Shown: in pieces, positions 7,863-16,331 of the stretch
Layout: every line of letters begins with the position of its first letter
Numbering within the stretch: position 1 is the stretch's first letter
Assembly: GCA_035493475.1 (NCBI GenBank)
Contig: DATJIF010000160.1
Span: forward strand, 248,001-312,000
DNA: 64,000 bases
Reading direction: 5' to 3'
Source: Actinospica sp035493475
Lineage (GTDB): Bacteria; Actinomycetota; Actinomycetes; Streptomycetales; Catenulisporaceae
The notes under the pieces: generated by a model
The model's input: only the letters and a program-made list of their open reading frames with translations
Told to the model about the DNA's origin: nothing
Databases searched by the model: none
Position numbers and translations under genes: made by a program

Positions 7863-9290
7863 TTACAGGGACTTCCAGGCGGCGCGCAGGGCGTCCCGGA
7901 AGGCCGCGGCCGTCGCGAAGCCGATCTCGTGCTGGTCCATCAGCGCCGTGTCGATCACCTCGGCGAGCGCGCGCGGCACGTTCGGATCGCGCTGCCGGAT
8001 CGGGACCGGCGGGCTGTACAGGATCACGTGCCACTGGTCCACGTCGCCGGGGAAATCGCGCACGTACGCACCGGTCAGGCACTTGTACAGGCACGCGGCG
8101 AGCGCCCAGACGTCCACCGACTTCGGCACGTTCTTGAAGTTGACCACCTGCTGCCGCGCCACGTACCACGGCTTGCCCGCCTTCGCGCCGGTCCGCGTCA
8201 GACCGCTGAGACCGGCCTGGTCGAAGGCCTTGGCGAGCCCGAAGTCGCCGACCTTCGCGACGTACCGGGCGCCGTAGCTGCGGGACTCGGCGAGCAGGAT
8301 GTTCGACGGGCTCAGGTCGCGGTGCACGATGTTCTCGCGGTGCGCGTACTCCAGGCCCTCCAGTACGTCCAGCGCGTACCGCACGGCCTCGTCGACCGGC
8401 AGCGTGCCGCCGCGCACCTGCAGCAGCTTGTCCAGGCTGCCGCCCTCGCAGTACTCGCTGGTGAAGAAGAACGCGCCGTCCGCGAATCCGTCCTCGTACA
8501 GCGCGGCCACGTTCGGGTGCCGCAGCCGCCGGGTCAGCTCGACCTCGCGGCGGAACCGGGCGCGCGCCACCTCGTTCGCCGCGACCTTCGGCAGCATCAG
8601 CTTCAGCGCGACCTGGCGGCCGGAACCGCGGTGCCGGGCCAGGTAGACCGCGCCCATGCCGCCCCGGCCGAGCTCGCCGAGCAGGTCGTACTCGGCGATC
8701 GCCCGCAGGTCGCTGCGGGTGCCCGCCTGCGCCAGCTTCACCAGCAGCGTCATCACGTCCTGCGGGTTCGCCTGGCAGGCCGCGCACACGTACTGGCCCG
8801 CCGCGACCGCGCGCCGGCCGAGCTCCTCGGTGATCTCCCTGCCGCACTTCACGCAGCCCGGCGGCGGCAGCGTGTCGGCCTCGTCCGGCGAGACGACGAG
8901 CGTGGTCGGCTCCCGCGTCGGCAGCGAGACGTTCACCCGGAACGCCACCGAGCGGCCGAGCCGCACCTCGTCGCCGTCCCGCAGATCCCGCTCCTGCGCG
9001 CCGAGGCCCCGGCCCTGCGCCGCGCTCTGGCCCGGATCGCGCTGGCCGATCTTCACGCCGTTGACGAAGGTCCCGTTGCGGCTGCCGAAGTCGCGGATGC
9101 GCACGTCCGGCGGGTTGATGTCCAGCATGCAGTGGTGCCGGGAGACGGAGCGGTGCTGGTCGTCGTTGGGCAGCCGCGGCGAGCAGTCCTCGCCCCGGCC
9201 GATCAGGCAGGTCGAGCGCTCGTCGAACACGAACTCGCTGCGCTCGCCGCGTCCGTTCACCAGCGCCAGTGACACGGTCGCGCGGCCCAT
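7863..9290 (-). CDS. FHA-zinc ribbon-Ser/Thr protein kinase
   Basis: A 475-residue cytosolic signalling protein with no membrane segment. Residues 25-115 form an FHA phosphothreonine-binding domain (IGRGED, SVSRHH, DFGSRNGTFVNG). Residues 146-172 hold a two-CxxC zinc ribbon (CVKCG and CAACQ). A complete Hanks-type kinase follows: glycine loop GRGGMG at 209-214, Lys230 (ALKLML), catalytic HRD at 323-325 with Asn330, and DFG at 349-351. ATG 9290 has AGGA at good distance; GTG 9296 is the alternative. It lies 14 bp downstream of the Clp-type ATPase gene, so kinase and ATPase are probably one operon, with FHA proteins divergently encoded beyond. Confidence 0.88.
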   Translation of the reverse strand: MGRATVSLALVNGRGERSEFVFDERSTCLIGRGEDCSPRLPNDDQHRSVSRHHCMLDINPPDVRIRDFGSRNGTFVNGVKIGQRDPGQSAAQGRGLGAQERDLRDGDEVRLGRSVAFRVNVSLPTREPTTLVVSPDEADTLPPPGCVKCGREITEELGRRAVAAGQYVCAACQANPQDVMTLLVKLAQAGTRSDLRAIAEYDLLGELGRGGMGAVYLARHRGSGRQVALKLMLPKVAANEVARARFRREVELTRRLRHPNVAALYEDGFADGAFFFTSEYCEGGSLDKLLQVRGGTLPVDEAVRYALDVLEGLEYAHRENIVHRDLSPSNILLAESRSYGARYVAKVGDFGLAKAFDQAGLSGLTRTGAKAGKPWYVARQQVVNFKNVPKSVDVWALAACLYKCLTGAYVRDFPGDVDQWHVILYSPPVPIRQRDPNVPRALAEVIDTALMDQHEIGFATAAAFRDALRAAWKSL

Positions 9291-9304
9291 CGGCACCGTC
9301 CTGT

Positions 9305-11740
9305 TCAGTTCTCGCCGCCTTCCGGCGCGAACACGAGCTCGTCGTTCGACGCGGACACCCGCACGTGCGAGCCGTCCGGGAACGACGAGCCTAGCAGCGC
9401 CCGTCCGAGCGGCCGCACGAGAACGCGCTCCACGGCCTGCTCCAGGGCCCGCGCCCCGGACCGCGGATCAGTGCCCTGAGCCAGCAGCAGCGCGCGGGCC
9501 GCCGGGTCCAGCTCCAGGGTCAGCGCACGGTCGGCTAGCCGGTCGTGCACCCGCGCGAGCAGCTTGTCCAACACGGCGTCGAGCGCCTCGCGGGTCAGCG
9601 GATCGAACACGACCACGTTGCCCACCCGGCCGAGCAGTTCGGGTCGCAGGGTCCTGCGGAGCTCGGCCATGATCCTGCTCGGGCCCGGCGTCGCGGCAGT
9701 GGCCGCCGCCCCGCCCCCGGCCCGGAACCCCAATTCCCCCGACGTCCCGCGCTCGTACCCGAGATTCGTCGTCAGCATCACGACCGTCTCCGTGAACGAG
9801 ATCCGCCGCCCGCGCGCGTCCGTCAGCCGCCCCTCGTCGAATATCTGCAGGAACAGGTCCAGCACCTCGGGATGCGCCTTCTCGACCTCGTCGAACAGCA
9901 CGACGCTGTGCGGATGGGCCCGCAGCGGACCGCTGAGCTGCCCTTCCCGATCGTGCCCCAGATAGCCCGGCGGCGCTCCCAGCAACCGGGACACCGTATA
10001 CCTGTCCTGATACTCCGACATGTCGATCCGGATCAGCCGCGTCTCGTCGTCGAACAGGAACTCGGCCAGCGCCTTCGCCAGCTCCGTCTTGCCCGAACCC
10101 GTCGGCCCGGCCAGCAGGAACACGCCGATCGGCCGCCGCGGATCCCCGAGCCCGGCCCGGGACGCGCGCACCGCCTCCGAGACCGCCGAGATCGCAGCAC
10201 CCTGACCGATGACGCGCCGGGACAGATGCTCCTCCAGCCCGAGCAGCCGCTGCGCCTCGCTCACCGCCACCCGCTCGACCGGAATCCGCGCCCGCTCCGC
10301 CACGACGGACACCAGCTCCGCCCGGCCGACCTGCGCGGGCTCGTCGAACGTGACCGGCGCCAGCTGCGGGATCCGCGCCGCCGCGCACGCCTCGTCCAGC
10401 AGGTCGATCGCCTTGTCCGGCAGGTGCAACTCCGGCAGGTAGCGGATCGCCAGCTCCACGGCCGCCGCGGGCGCGTCCTCGGCGATCTCGATCCGGTGGT
10501 GCCGCTCCAGATGCCCGGCCACGCCCTCCAGGATCTCCACGGCCTCCGCGCGGGTCGGCTCCTCCACCCAGATCACCGCGAACCTGCGCTGCAGCGCCGG
10601 ATCCTCCTCGATGGAGCGCTGGTACTCGGCCGCGGTCGTCGCCCCGATCACCCGGATCTCGCCGCGCGCCAGCATCGGCTTGAGGATGCTCGCCGCGTCC
10701 GCCGAACCCGAGGTGCCGCCCGCGCCGAGGACCGTGTGCAGCTCGTCCAGGAACAGGATCAGGCCCGGCGTGTCCCGCGCCTCCTTGAGCACGGCCTCCA
10801 TCCGCTCCTCGAACTCGCCGCGGTACTTCGTGCCCGCGACCAGCGCCGACATCGTCAACTCCACGATCTCGATCCCGGCGAGCTCCTTCGGCGCGGCGCC
10901 CTGGGCCAGCCGCGCGGCCAGGCCCTCGACGATCCCCGTCTTGCCCACGCCCGCCTCGCCGACCAGCACCGCGTTCGCCTTGCGCTGGCGCACCAGCACC
11001 CGCGCGAGGCTCAGCATCTCCCGCTCGCGGCCGATCAGCGGCGGCAGCGAGCCCTCGCGCGCCAGCAGTGTCAGCTTTCTGCCATACCGGTCCAGCAGCG
11101 GCGTGCGCGCCTCCGCCATCGCGTGCCGGGCCCGCCGCGGTATCCGCTTCGTCTGCTCCGGACCGGCCACGTCCAGGTCGTCCAGCGCCGCGTCCCGCTC
11201 GGCCTCCGGATCGCGCTCGAGGTCCAGATCCAGGTCGTCGGACGGCTCCGGATCGCCCGCCGGCCGCGGTATCTCCGGGAAGAACGCGTATAGGGGCTCA
11301 TCGACGCCGAGCAGCTCGAAGACCTCCCGGCAGCGCGGCAGCGGCTGCTCCAGGATCGCCCGCAGCAGCTCGATCACCCCGACGTGGTTGTCGTCGCCGA
11401 GCTCGCCCGCGCGCCGGATCGTGCGCATCAGGGCCGTGTTCACCGGCACGCCGTCGTCCGCGACCGGCTCGTCCGCCGACGTGGCCAGCGCCGTGCGCAG
11501 CTCCCGGCGCAGCTCGTCCGGATCGATCCCCGCCTCGGCGAAGCGCTCGCGCAGCCGCTCGCCCTCGTCCGCCAGCTCCCGCCGCTTGTCCGCGTCCTCG
11601 AAGCGGTCCGGCATCGAACGATCGCTGATCCAGCTGAGCGCGAGCAGCAGGTGGTCCGGCCCCATCGCGCCCGGCCCGCTGCGCGCCTCGAAACCGGCCA
11701 GGCGCAACGCGACCGTCACGCCGGAAGACAAGGAAGGCAC
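9305..11740 (-). CDS. Clp-type (ClpC/ClpV-like) double AAA+ ATPase
   Basis: About 811 residues with the Clp/Hsp100 layout: an N-terminal repeat domain (GAMGPDHLLLALS and GDDNHVGVIELLRAILEQ), an acidic Asp/Glu-rich linker, AAA1 with Walker A GEAGVGKT and Walker B LILFLDELHT plus GATTAAEYQRSIEEDPALQR, and AAA2 with Walker A GPTGSGKT and Walker B VVLFDEVEKAHP. The long ClpB middle coiled coil is not evident. A LGF tripeptide in the AAA2 loop (GELGFRAGGG) sits where ClpC enzymes contact ClpP. The start is uncertain: GTG 11740 gives a sensible N-domain, GTG 11717-11719 is an alternative. The neighbouring FHA and kinase genes suggest phosphorylation-controlled unfolding or disassembly. Confidence 0.85.
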   Translation of the reverse strand: MPSLSSGVTVALRLAGFEARSGPGAMGPDHLLLALSWISDRSMPDRFEDADKRRELADEGERLRERFAEAGIDPDELRRELRTALATSADEPVADDGVPVNTALMRTIRRAGELGDDNHVGVIELLRAILEQPLPRCREVFELLGVDEPLYAFFPEIPRPAGDPEPSDDLDLDLERDPEAERDAALDDLDVAGPEQTKRIPRRARHAMAEARTPLLDRYGRKLTLLAREGSLPPLIGREREMLSLARVLVRQRKANAVLVGEAGVGKTGIVEGLAARLAQGAAPKELAGIEIVELTMSALVAGTKYRGEFEERMEAVLKEARDTPGLILFLDELHTVLGAGGTSGSADAASILKPMLARGEIRVIGATTAAEYQRSIEEDPALQRRFAVIWVEEPTRAEAVEILEGVAGHLERHHRIEIAEDAPAAAVELAIRYLPELHLPDKAIDLLDEACAAARIPQLAPVTFDEPAQVGRAELVSVVAERARIPVERVAVSEAQRLLGLEEHLSRRVIGQGAAISAVSEAVRASRAGLGDPRRPIGVFLLAGPTGSGKTELAKALAEFLFDDETRLIRIDMSEYQDRYTVSRLLGAPPGYLGHDREGQLSGPLRAHPHSVVLFDEVEKAHPEVLDLFLQIFDEGRLTDARGRRISFTETVVMLTTNLGYERGTSGELGFRAGGGAAATAATPGPSRIMAELRRTLRPELLGRVGNVVVFDPLTREALDAVLDKLLARVHDRLADRALTLELDPAARALLLAQGTDPRSGARALEQAVERVLVRPLGRALLGSSFPDGSHVRVSASNDELVFAPEGGEN

Positions 11741-11939
11741 GGTCCCTGGTCCACCCCACTCCCGCCGATCCGATCCCTGAACCCCACCGTATCCGAATCC
11801 CGCCCGATTCCGGTGCGGACACACGCGGGATCACGCCGCATACCGGAGGACGGGACCGGTCCCGCCGTCCGCTTGCTACGGTGTCCGCGCGCGTACGGTT
11901 GCGGAGCGGGCCGAACGGAGCCCGATGGAGGGGTGCGAG

Positions 11940-12698
11940 ATGGTGTTCAACGGCTTCACCCGGAGCACGTTGCCGGGCACGATCCTGGTCGTCTCGGACG
12001 AGCGGCAGTACCAGAAGAAGCCCAGCGCGGACCACGAGGTGCTGTTCGGCCGCGGCCAGGACGACGTGCACGTGGCCGTGGGCATCGACGACCCCTACGT
12101 CAGCCGCAAGCAGGGCATGCTGATGTGCGACGGGCTCGGCTGGCGGCTGCGCAACATCGGCAAGCTGCCGATCCGGCTCGTCGACGAGAGCATGGTCCTG
12201 GCAGGGCACGAACTCGCCCTGCGCACCGGCTGCACCCCGCTGCTCGTCGGCGCGCCCTCGCACCGCGTCCACCTGGTCGAGGTGCACGTGGCCGGATTCC
12301 CCAAGCCCGGCGCCGACATCGGCCCCGACTCGCCGACCCGCTCCCCGGACGAGTACGAGCTGAACGAGGTCGAGCGGATGGCCATCGTCGCCATCGCCCA
12401 GCGCTACCTGCGCCAGGACCCGTCCCCGCAGCCGGTCTCCTGGGCCCAGGCCGCCGACGACCTCAGCCGGGCGCCCGGCGTGGGCCGCCGCTGGACCGCC
12501 CGCTCCGTCGAGCACGTCGTGGCCGCCGCCCGCCAGCGCCTGGCCACCGGACGCTCGCCCATCCCCGGCATCCTGCGCGGCGAGATGCCCGAGCCGGTCG
12601 GCAACACGCTGAACCACAACCTGATCACCGCCCTGCTGCGCAGCGCCACCCTCACCCCGAGCGACCTCGACCTGCTCGGCGACGACAGCGAGTTCTGA
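11940..12698 (+). CDS. FHA-like protein with C-terminal winged-helix-like domain (paralogue 1)
   Basis: A 252-residue protein. The N-terminal part is FHA-like (LFGRGQDDVHVAVG, DPYVSRKQG, GWRLRNIGKLP), lacking the classic NGT triplet. The C-terminal ~110 residues (RMAIVAIAQRYLRQDPSPQP, VSWAQAADDLSRAPG, RSVEHVVAAARQRLATG, NTLNHNLITALLRSATL) form a helical, possibly winged-helix domain shared with the next gene. ATG 11940 is preceded by GGAGGGG at 7 nt; the upstream ATG 11925 lacks this. It is transcribed divergently from the ATPase/kinase pair. Probable phosphothreonine reader for the neighbouring kinase; function otherwise unknown. Confidence 0.75.
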   Translation: MVFNGFTRSTLPGTILVVSDERQYQKKPSADHEVLFGRGQDDVHVAVGIDDPYVSRKQGMLMCDGLGWRLRNIGKLPIRLVDESMVLAGHELALRTGCTPLLVGAPSHRVHLVEVHVAGFPKPGADIGPDSPTRSPDEYELNEVERMAIVAIAQRYLRQDPSPQPVSWAQAADDLSRAPGVGRRWTARSVEHVVAAARQRLATGRSPIPGILRGEMPEPVGNTLNHNLITALLRSATLTPSDLDLLGDDSEF

Positions 12699-12781
12699 CG
12701 CCGCCGCCGGACGGGGGAGGGGTCCCCGTCCGCCCCGACTAGCCTGCCGAAAACGGGGGCTGGTCGAGAAGGAGCCGCAGC

Positions 12782-13582
12782 GTGCAGATCGAGGACTTCG
12801 CGCCACAGGTGCTACCCGCGTCCACACGCCGCCTCGCCGACGGCGTCCCCTCCGCCCCGCCCGGAACCCTCTTCGCCCTGGCCGTGGAGGGCGGCTTCGC
12901 GGTCCCGCCCCGCCCCTTCCAACTCCACTTCGGCCGCGGCAAGGGCGACGTCCACGTGGCCATCGGCACCCACGACCCCTACGTCAGCAGACTGCACGGC
13001 ATCCTCACCTGCGACGGCCGCGAATGGTGGCTCCGCAACGAGGGCCGTCTGCCCATCTACCTCCCCGACGACCTCATGGTCCTGTCCGGCCACGAACTCG
13101 CCATGGAGCCCGGCTACACCCCCCTGTTCATCAACACCCCCGCCCACCGCTCCTATCTCCTCGAGATCCACATAGTCGGCCCCCGCGCCACCGCCCCCGA
13201 CGAAGTCCCGCAGTTGCCGACACGCGAGCCCGACATCTACGAACTCACCGAAGACGAACGCCTGGTGCTCGTCGTCCTCGCCCAGCGCTACCTCCGCCAG
13301 GAGCGCTACCCCCAACCCGTCTCCTGGAAACAGGTGGCCGAAGACCTCAACCGCGTAGCCGACGACCGCGAATGGACCCCCAAGATCGCCGCCCACCTCG
13401 TAGCCACCGTCCGCGAACGCCTAGCCGCCGCCCGCACCCCCGTCCCCGGCATCCTCCGCAACGACGGCGTGGGCGAGCCCGTCGGCAACGTCCTCAACCA
13501 CAACCTCATCAGAGCCCTGCTGAAGAACACGACCCTCATGCCCACCGACCTGGACCTGCTGAAGTCAGACCCGCCGGAGTAG
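12782..13582 (+). CDS. FHA-like protein with C-terminal winged-helix-like domain (paralogue 2)
   Basis: A 266-residue paralogue of the preceding gene, 83 bp downstream. The GTG start has AAGGAG 8 nt upstream. It matches paralogue 1 through the FHA-like region (HFGRGKGDVHVAIGTHDPYV, SRLHGILTCDG, WLRNEGRLPIYLP) and the C-terminal domain (VLAQRYLRQERYPQPVSW, NVLNHNLIRALLKNTTLMP). The duplicate pair next to a kinase suggests two alternative readers or a heteromer. The 3' end overlaps the convergent kinase-like gene by 18 bp. Confidence 0.75.
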   Translation: MQIEDFAPQVLPASTRRLADGVPSAPPGTLFALAVEGGFAVPPRPFQLHFGRGKGDVHVAIGTHDPYVSRLHGILTCDGREWWLRNEGRLPIYLPDDLMVLSGHELAMEPGYTPLFINTPAHRSYLLEIHIVGPRATAPDEVPQLPTREPDIYELTEDERLVLVVLAQRYLRQERYPQPVSWKQVAEDLNRVADDREWTPKIAAHLVATVRERLAAARTPVPGILRNDGVGEPVGNVLNHNLIRALLKNTTLMPTDLDLLKSDPPE

Positions 13583-14080
13583 CCCGAAGAAGTCGATGGC
13601 GCGTGTGGCCGCCTCGTCCGGCGGCAGGTTTGAATTCTCGATCAGCAGGTGGTCGGCGCGGCCGTCGAATTCTCCAGCGGAGTTCATGCGGTGCTTGCTG
13701 TCGAGTTCGAGGACGTGGTCGCGGGACCATGCGAGGTCTTTTTTGGAGGGTTTCTCGGCAAGTCGGCTGTCTTGGATGTTGCGCTGGAGGCGGACCGACT
13801 GCGTGGCGGCGAGTTCCAGGTAGCGGATTCGGGAGCCGCGGGTGCGGAACGGCTGCGCGTAGGCTTCGATGGCTTTGGCGTCTTCGGGGAGGTCGAAGGC
13901 CCATACGACGGAGAAGACGAGCCCGGGGATGTCGGAGTTCGCGGCCTCCTCGAGGATGCGGGCTCGGAACTCGTTGTTGAGGCGGGTGAACTGCGGCGAG
14001 TCATAGGGGAACAGGCGCAGAAGCGGCTCGATCGTCATGTGGTTGTGCAGGAGCTTGTAGCCGGTGGGTGCGTCCGACAT
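13565..14080 (-). pseudogene. AAA/kinase-like protein lacking its P-loop N-terminus
   Basis: The 171-residue frame begins MSDAPTGYKLLHNHMTIE. In the related P-loop kinase-like family this TGYKLLHNH segment normally follows directly after a Walker A motif of the form GPPxxGKxT. Here the frame is closed by a TGA 27 bp upstream of the ATG and no frame upstream encodes a P-loop. The remainder (VVWAFDLPEDAKAIEAY, RGSRIRYLELAATQSVRLQR, LAWSRDHVLELD, ADHLLIENSNLPPDEAATR) is intact. CTGGAG before the ATG might allow translation. Either a truncated pseudogene or a P-loop-less derivative. Confidence 0.6.
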
Positions 14081-14188
14081 CGCTCCAGGATAGGGAGCGG
14101 GCCGTCAGCGCAGAAACGGATTGATTGTTCATCGAGATCTGATCGGGGCCGGATGCGGGTGATCCTGTGACGATGCGTACGTAGTTTG

Positions 14189-14968
14189 ATGTGCATGGGG
14201 ACGGGATCTGATGAGGTTCGCTCGGTGTTTCGGGCTATCGGGTGGATGGCGGCGGTGGTGCTGGCCTTGTTGCTCGCGCTGGTCGCGTGGGTGGCGGTCG
14301 ATGCGCACTTCAAGGCGGAGGCGCCGGATATCGGGGGGATTGCGCGGTCGCAGGCTGTGGTGACGGCGGACCATGAGGCTGCCACGGCGATGGATGCGGG
14401 GTTGAAGGCTGTGGCCACGGGTGGCGGGGGAGCGGTGGTGCAGGGGCCGACGGCGGTTGCCGACTACTGCGAGACGAGTCGTGCTAGTGGGTTCATGGCG
14501 GGATGGCTGCCGGCGGACTGCAGTCGTCAGGAATTCGAATACTTTTTCTCGGACGCGCCGATCACGCAGACTACGACGGCCTGGATTGCCGCGCTGCGTA
14601 CTGCTGGATGGTCGGCTTATCAGGTGAGTGAAGGTCAGTCGCCGCTGTATTTTCCCGGCGGGGTGGGTGGCTATACGCCTGGTTCGGCTGTCACGATCCG
14701 CGTGTCCTGGCTGGATGGGGCACGGGGCACGTCGGTCTTGGCCGGCAACATGCCGTACGTGGCGCCTGGTTCCGTCGTCGCGTGGATTCAGCATTCGAGT
14801 GTGCCGCGCGGGACGGCGACTTCCGGTGCGTACGCTCGCTACAAGTACGCGGCCGTGGTGATGCTGAACGCGAATTATTACAACGGGGACACTGGGGACG
14901 TCTTCGATACGCCGTCACCCGTTCGGGCTACGAACGTGTGCATCAGCGGCAGCGGCACCTGCAACTGA
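14189..14968 (+). CDS. Single-pass membrane-anchored protein of unknown function
   Basis: About 259 residues. One hydrophobic segment near residues 18-38 (WMAAVVLALLLALVAWVAV) anchors a large extracytoplasmic domain rich in Ala, Ser, Tyr and Gly with several cysteines (DYCE, ADCSR, NVCISGSGTCN), which could form disulfides outside the cell. No family was recognised. The start is uncertain: TTG 14186, ATG 14189 and ATG 14195 are all in frame and none has a good ribosome binding site. Codon use is less GC-biased at third positions than in neighbours, suggesting an acquired gene. Confidence 0.6.
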   Translation: MCMGTGSDEVRSVFRAIGWMAAVVLALLLALVAWVAVDAHFKAEAPDIGGIARSQAVVTADHEAATAMDAGLKAVATGGGGAVVQGPTAVADYCETSRASGFMAGWLPADCSRQEFEYFFSDAPITQTTTAWIAALRTAGWSAYQVSEGQSPLYFPGGVGGYTPGSAVTIRVSWLDGARGTSVLAGNMPYVAPGSVVAWIQHSSVPRGTATSGAYARYKYAAVVMLNANYYNGDTGDVFDTPSPVRATNVCISGSGTCN

Positions 14969-14996
14969 CTGCAGGCGCCGCGGGCCACCTCTGTGC

Positions 14997-15347
14997 TTAG
15001 AGCGTCGCGGCGATCGGGTGGCTGGGCTCGTAGAGGCCGACCTCGCCGCCGCCGGGGAGGCGGAAGGCGGTGGCGCGGCCCCACCGGTGCTGGGTGACGG
15101 GGCGGGTGAAGACGATCCGCTTGCCGGTGAGCTCGGCCATCGTCGTCACCAGGTCCTCGCACACGAACATGAACTCGTGCGATTCCTTGCCCTCGGTCGG
15201 GTGCACGCCCAACTCGGCCGGCGGCAGCTTGAAGATGAGCCATCCGCCGCCCGCGTCCACGTGCGGGTATTTGAGGACCTTCTGGAAGAACTCGCGATCC
15301 GCCTCGGGGTCGCGGCTGTAGAGGACGACGTGTCCGGCTGTGATCAT
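14997..15347 (-). CDS. VOC-superfamily (glyoxalase/bleomycin-resistance-like) protein
   Basis: A 116-residue single-module VOC protein. It begins MITAGHVVLYSRDPEADREFF and shows the paired beta-alpha-beta-beta-beta pattern, with HEFMFVCEDLVTTMAEL and LPGGGEVGLYEPSHP as the second half. His6 and Glu111 (GLYEPSH) are candidate metal ligands. Such proteins act as dioxygenases, isomerases or sequestering proteins; substrate unknown. It converges with the membrane-anchored protein gene. Confidence 0.8.
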   Translation of the reverse strand: MITAGHVVLYSRDPEADREFFQKVLKYPHVDAGGGWLIFKLPPAELGVHPTEGKESHEFMFVCEDLVTTMAELTGKRIVFTRPVTQHRWGRATAFRLPGGGEVGLYEPSHPIAATL

Positions 15348-15382
15348 AGACGCAGAATACTCACATCCGTGCGGCCCGTGAT

Positions 15383-15411
15383 CGTCGAATCGCTTCGACG
15401 AAATTGTCGAA
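15383..15411. promoter_or_regulatory. Two overlapping dyads upstream of the GH12 gene
   Basis: CGTCGAA-N4-TTCGACG at 15383-15400 overlaps TTCGAC-N6-GTCGAA at 15394-15411. The same TCGAA/TTCGA half-sites recur in the palindrome at 15474-15487, suggesting repressor operators on both sides of the promoter. Confidence 0.55.
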
Positions 15412-15444
15412 ATTCAGTGAACTCGATTTTTCATCCCGTTCATA

Positions 15445-15473
15445 TTGACACTTCAGTGCCGTGGTCGCAGACT
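15445..15473 (+). promoter_or_regulatory. Probable promoter of the GH12 gene
   Basis: A perfect -35 hexamer TTGACA (15445-15450), a 17-bp spacer and CAGACT (15468-15473) as -10. The expected start of transcription falls inside the palindrome immediately downstream. Confidence 0.65.
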
Positions 15474-15487
15474 TCGAAGCGCTTCGA
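15474..15487. promoter_or_regulatory. Palindromic operator TCGAAGCGCTTCGA
   Basis: A 14-bp perfect palindrome with central AGCGCT, the arrangement seen in LacI-family operators such as the CebR/CelR site TGGGAGCGCTCCCA. It overlaps the predicted transcription start of the GH12 glucanase gene. The cognate regulator is not in the window. Confidence 0.6.
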
Positions 15488-15547
15488 CGATTACCTCTCG
15501 TCGAGGTGCGCAACCGTCCTACCCACGGCACGAAGGGAAGTAGCGCA

Positions 15548-16270
15548 ATGACGCGCACCCACACGAACGGCCAGAAGAAGCTGCTCCGCCTCGCCGTCGC
15601 CGGACTGCTCGCGGGCGCCGCCACGGCGGTCGCCGTCGGCCCGGCCCAGGCCGCCACCTGCACCACCTCGGCGCAGTACGGCTCATGCACCAGCGGCTCG
15701 TACACGATCTACAACGACGAGTGGGGCAGCGGGCACGGCTCGCAGACCCTGTGGGCCAACAGCTACAGCAACTGGGGCGTCTACTCGACCCAGCCGAGCA
15801 CGTCCGGCGTGAAGGCGTACCCGAACGCGTCGATCCCGGTCGGCACGGCGCTGAACTCGCTGTCGAAGGTGTCGAGCTCGTTCAACGAGACGGTGCCGGG
15901 CTCCGGCAACTTCGAGTCGGCGTACGACATCTGGCTCAACTCCAGCTCGTACGAGATCATGGTCTGGACCGACACCGTGGGCAACGTGAGCCCGGCGGGC
16001 TCCTCGATCGGCGACCTGACGCTCGACGGGAACACCTGGAACGTGTACGTGGGCAGCAACGGCTCGAACCCGGTCTACTCGTTCTGGCGCACCTCGAACG
16101 AGACCAGCGGCACGGTGAACATCCTCGACCTGCTGAAGTGGCTGGAGAACACCAAGGGCTACTTCTCCAACCCGACGCTCTCCACCGTGCAGTACGGCTT
16201 CGAGATCAGCGGCACGGGCAACGTGCAGGAGGACTTCACCATGAACTCCTACTCCACCTCGATCAGCTGA
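15548..16270 (+). CDS. Secreted glycoside hydrolase family 12 endoglucanase
   Basis: A 240-residue protein with a Sec signal peptide (KKLLRLAVAGLLAGAATAVAV, cleavage after AQA near residue 36). The mature domain has the GH12 beta-jelly-roll landmarks: YTIYNDEWGS, the nucleophile glutamate in SSSYEIMVWTD, and the acid/base glutamate in QYGFEISGTG. Length matches single-domain GH12 enzymes; no cellulose-binding module is attached. It probably hydrolyses beta-1,4-glucan or xyloglucan outside the cell. GAAGGGA precedes ATG 15548. The promoter/operator arrangement upstream points to sugar-controlled expression. Confidence 0.88.
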   Translation: MTRTHTNGQKKLLRLAVAGLLAGAATAVAVGPAQAATCTTSAQYGSCTSGSYTIYNDEWGSGHGSQTLWANSYSNWGVYSTQPSTSGVKAYPNASIPVGTALNSLSKVSSSFNETVPGSGNFESAYDIWLNSSSYEIMVWTDTVGNVSPAGSSIGDLTLDGNTWNVYVGSNGSNPVYSFWRTSNETSGTVNILDLLKWLENTKGYFSNPTLSTVQYGFEISGTGNVQEDFTMNSYSTSIS

Positions 16271-16284
16271 CGAAGTGACAAGGT

Positions 16285-16320
16285 CGGGCCGCCGTGCGCA
16301 TTTCTGCTCGCGGCGGCCCG
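16285..16320. terminator. Bidirectional hairpin between convergent genes
   Basis: CGGGCCGCCG (16285-16294) pairs with CGGCGGCCCG (16311-16320), followed by GGCGTTTT. It separates the GH12 gene from the convergent GMC oxidoreductase gene. Confidence 0.75.
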
Positions 16321-16331
16321 GGCGTTTTAGC

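Noticed and set aside
7863..13582. Type VI secretion or eCIS locus
   Set aside because: Only the kinase/FHA/Clp-like part is present; no sheath, tube, spike or baseplate protein is encoded in the window.
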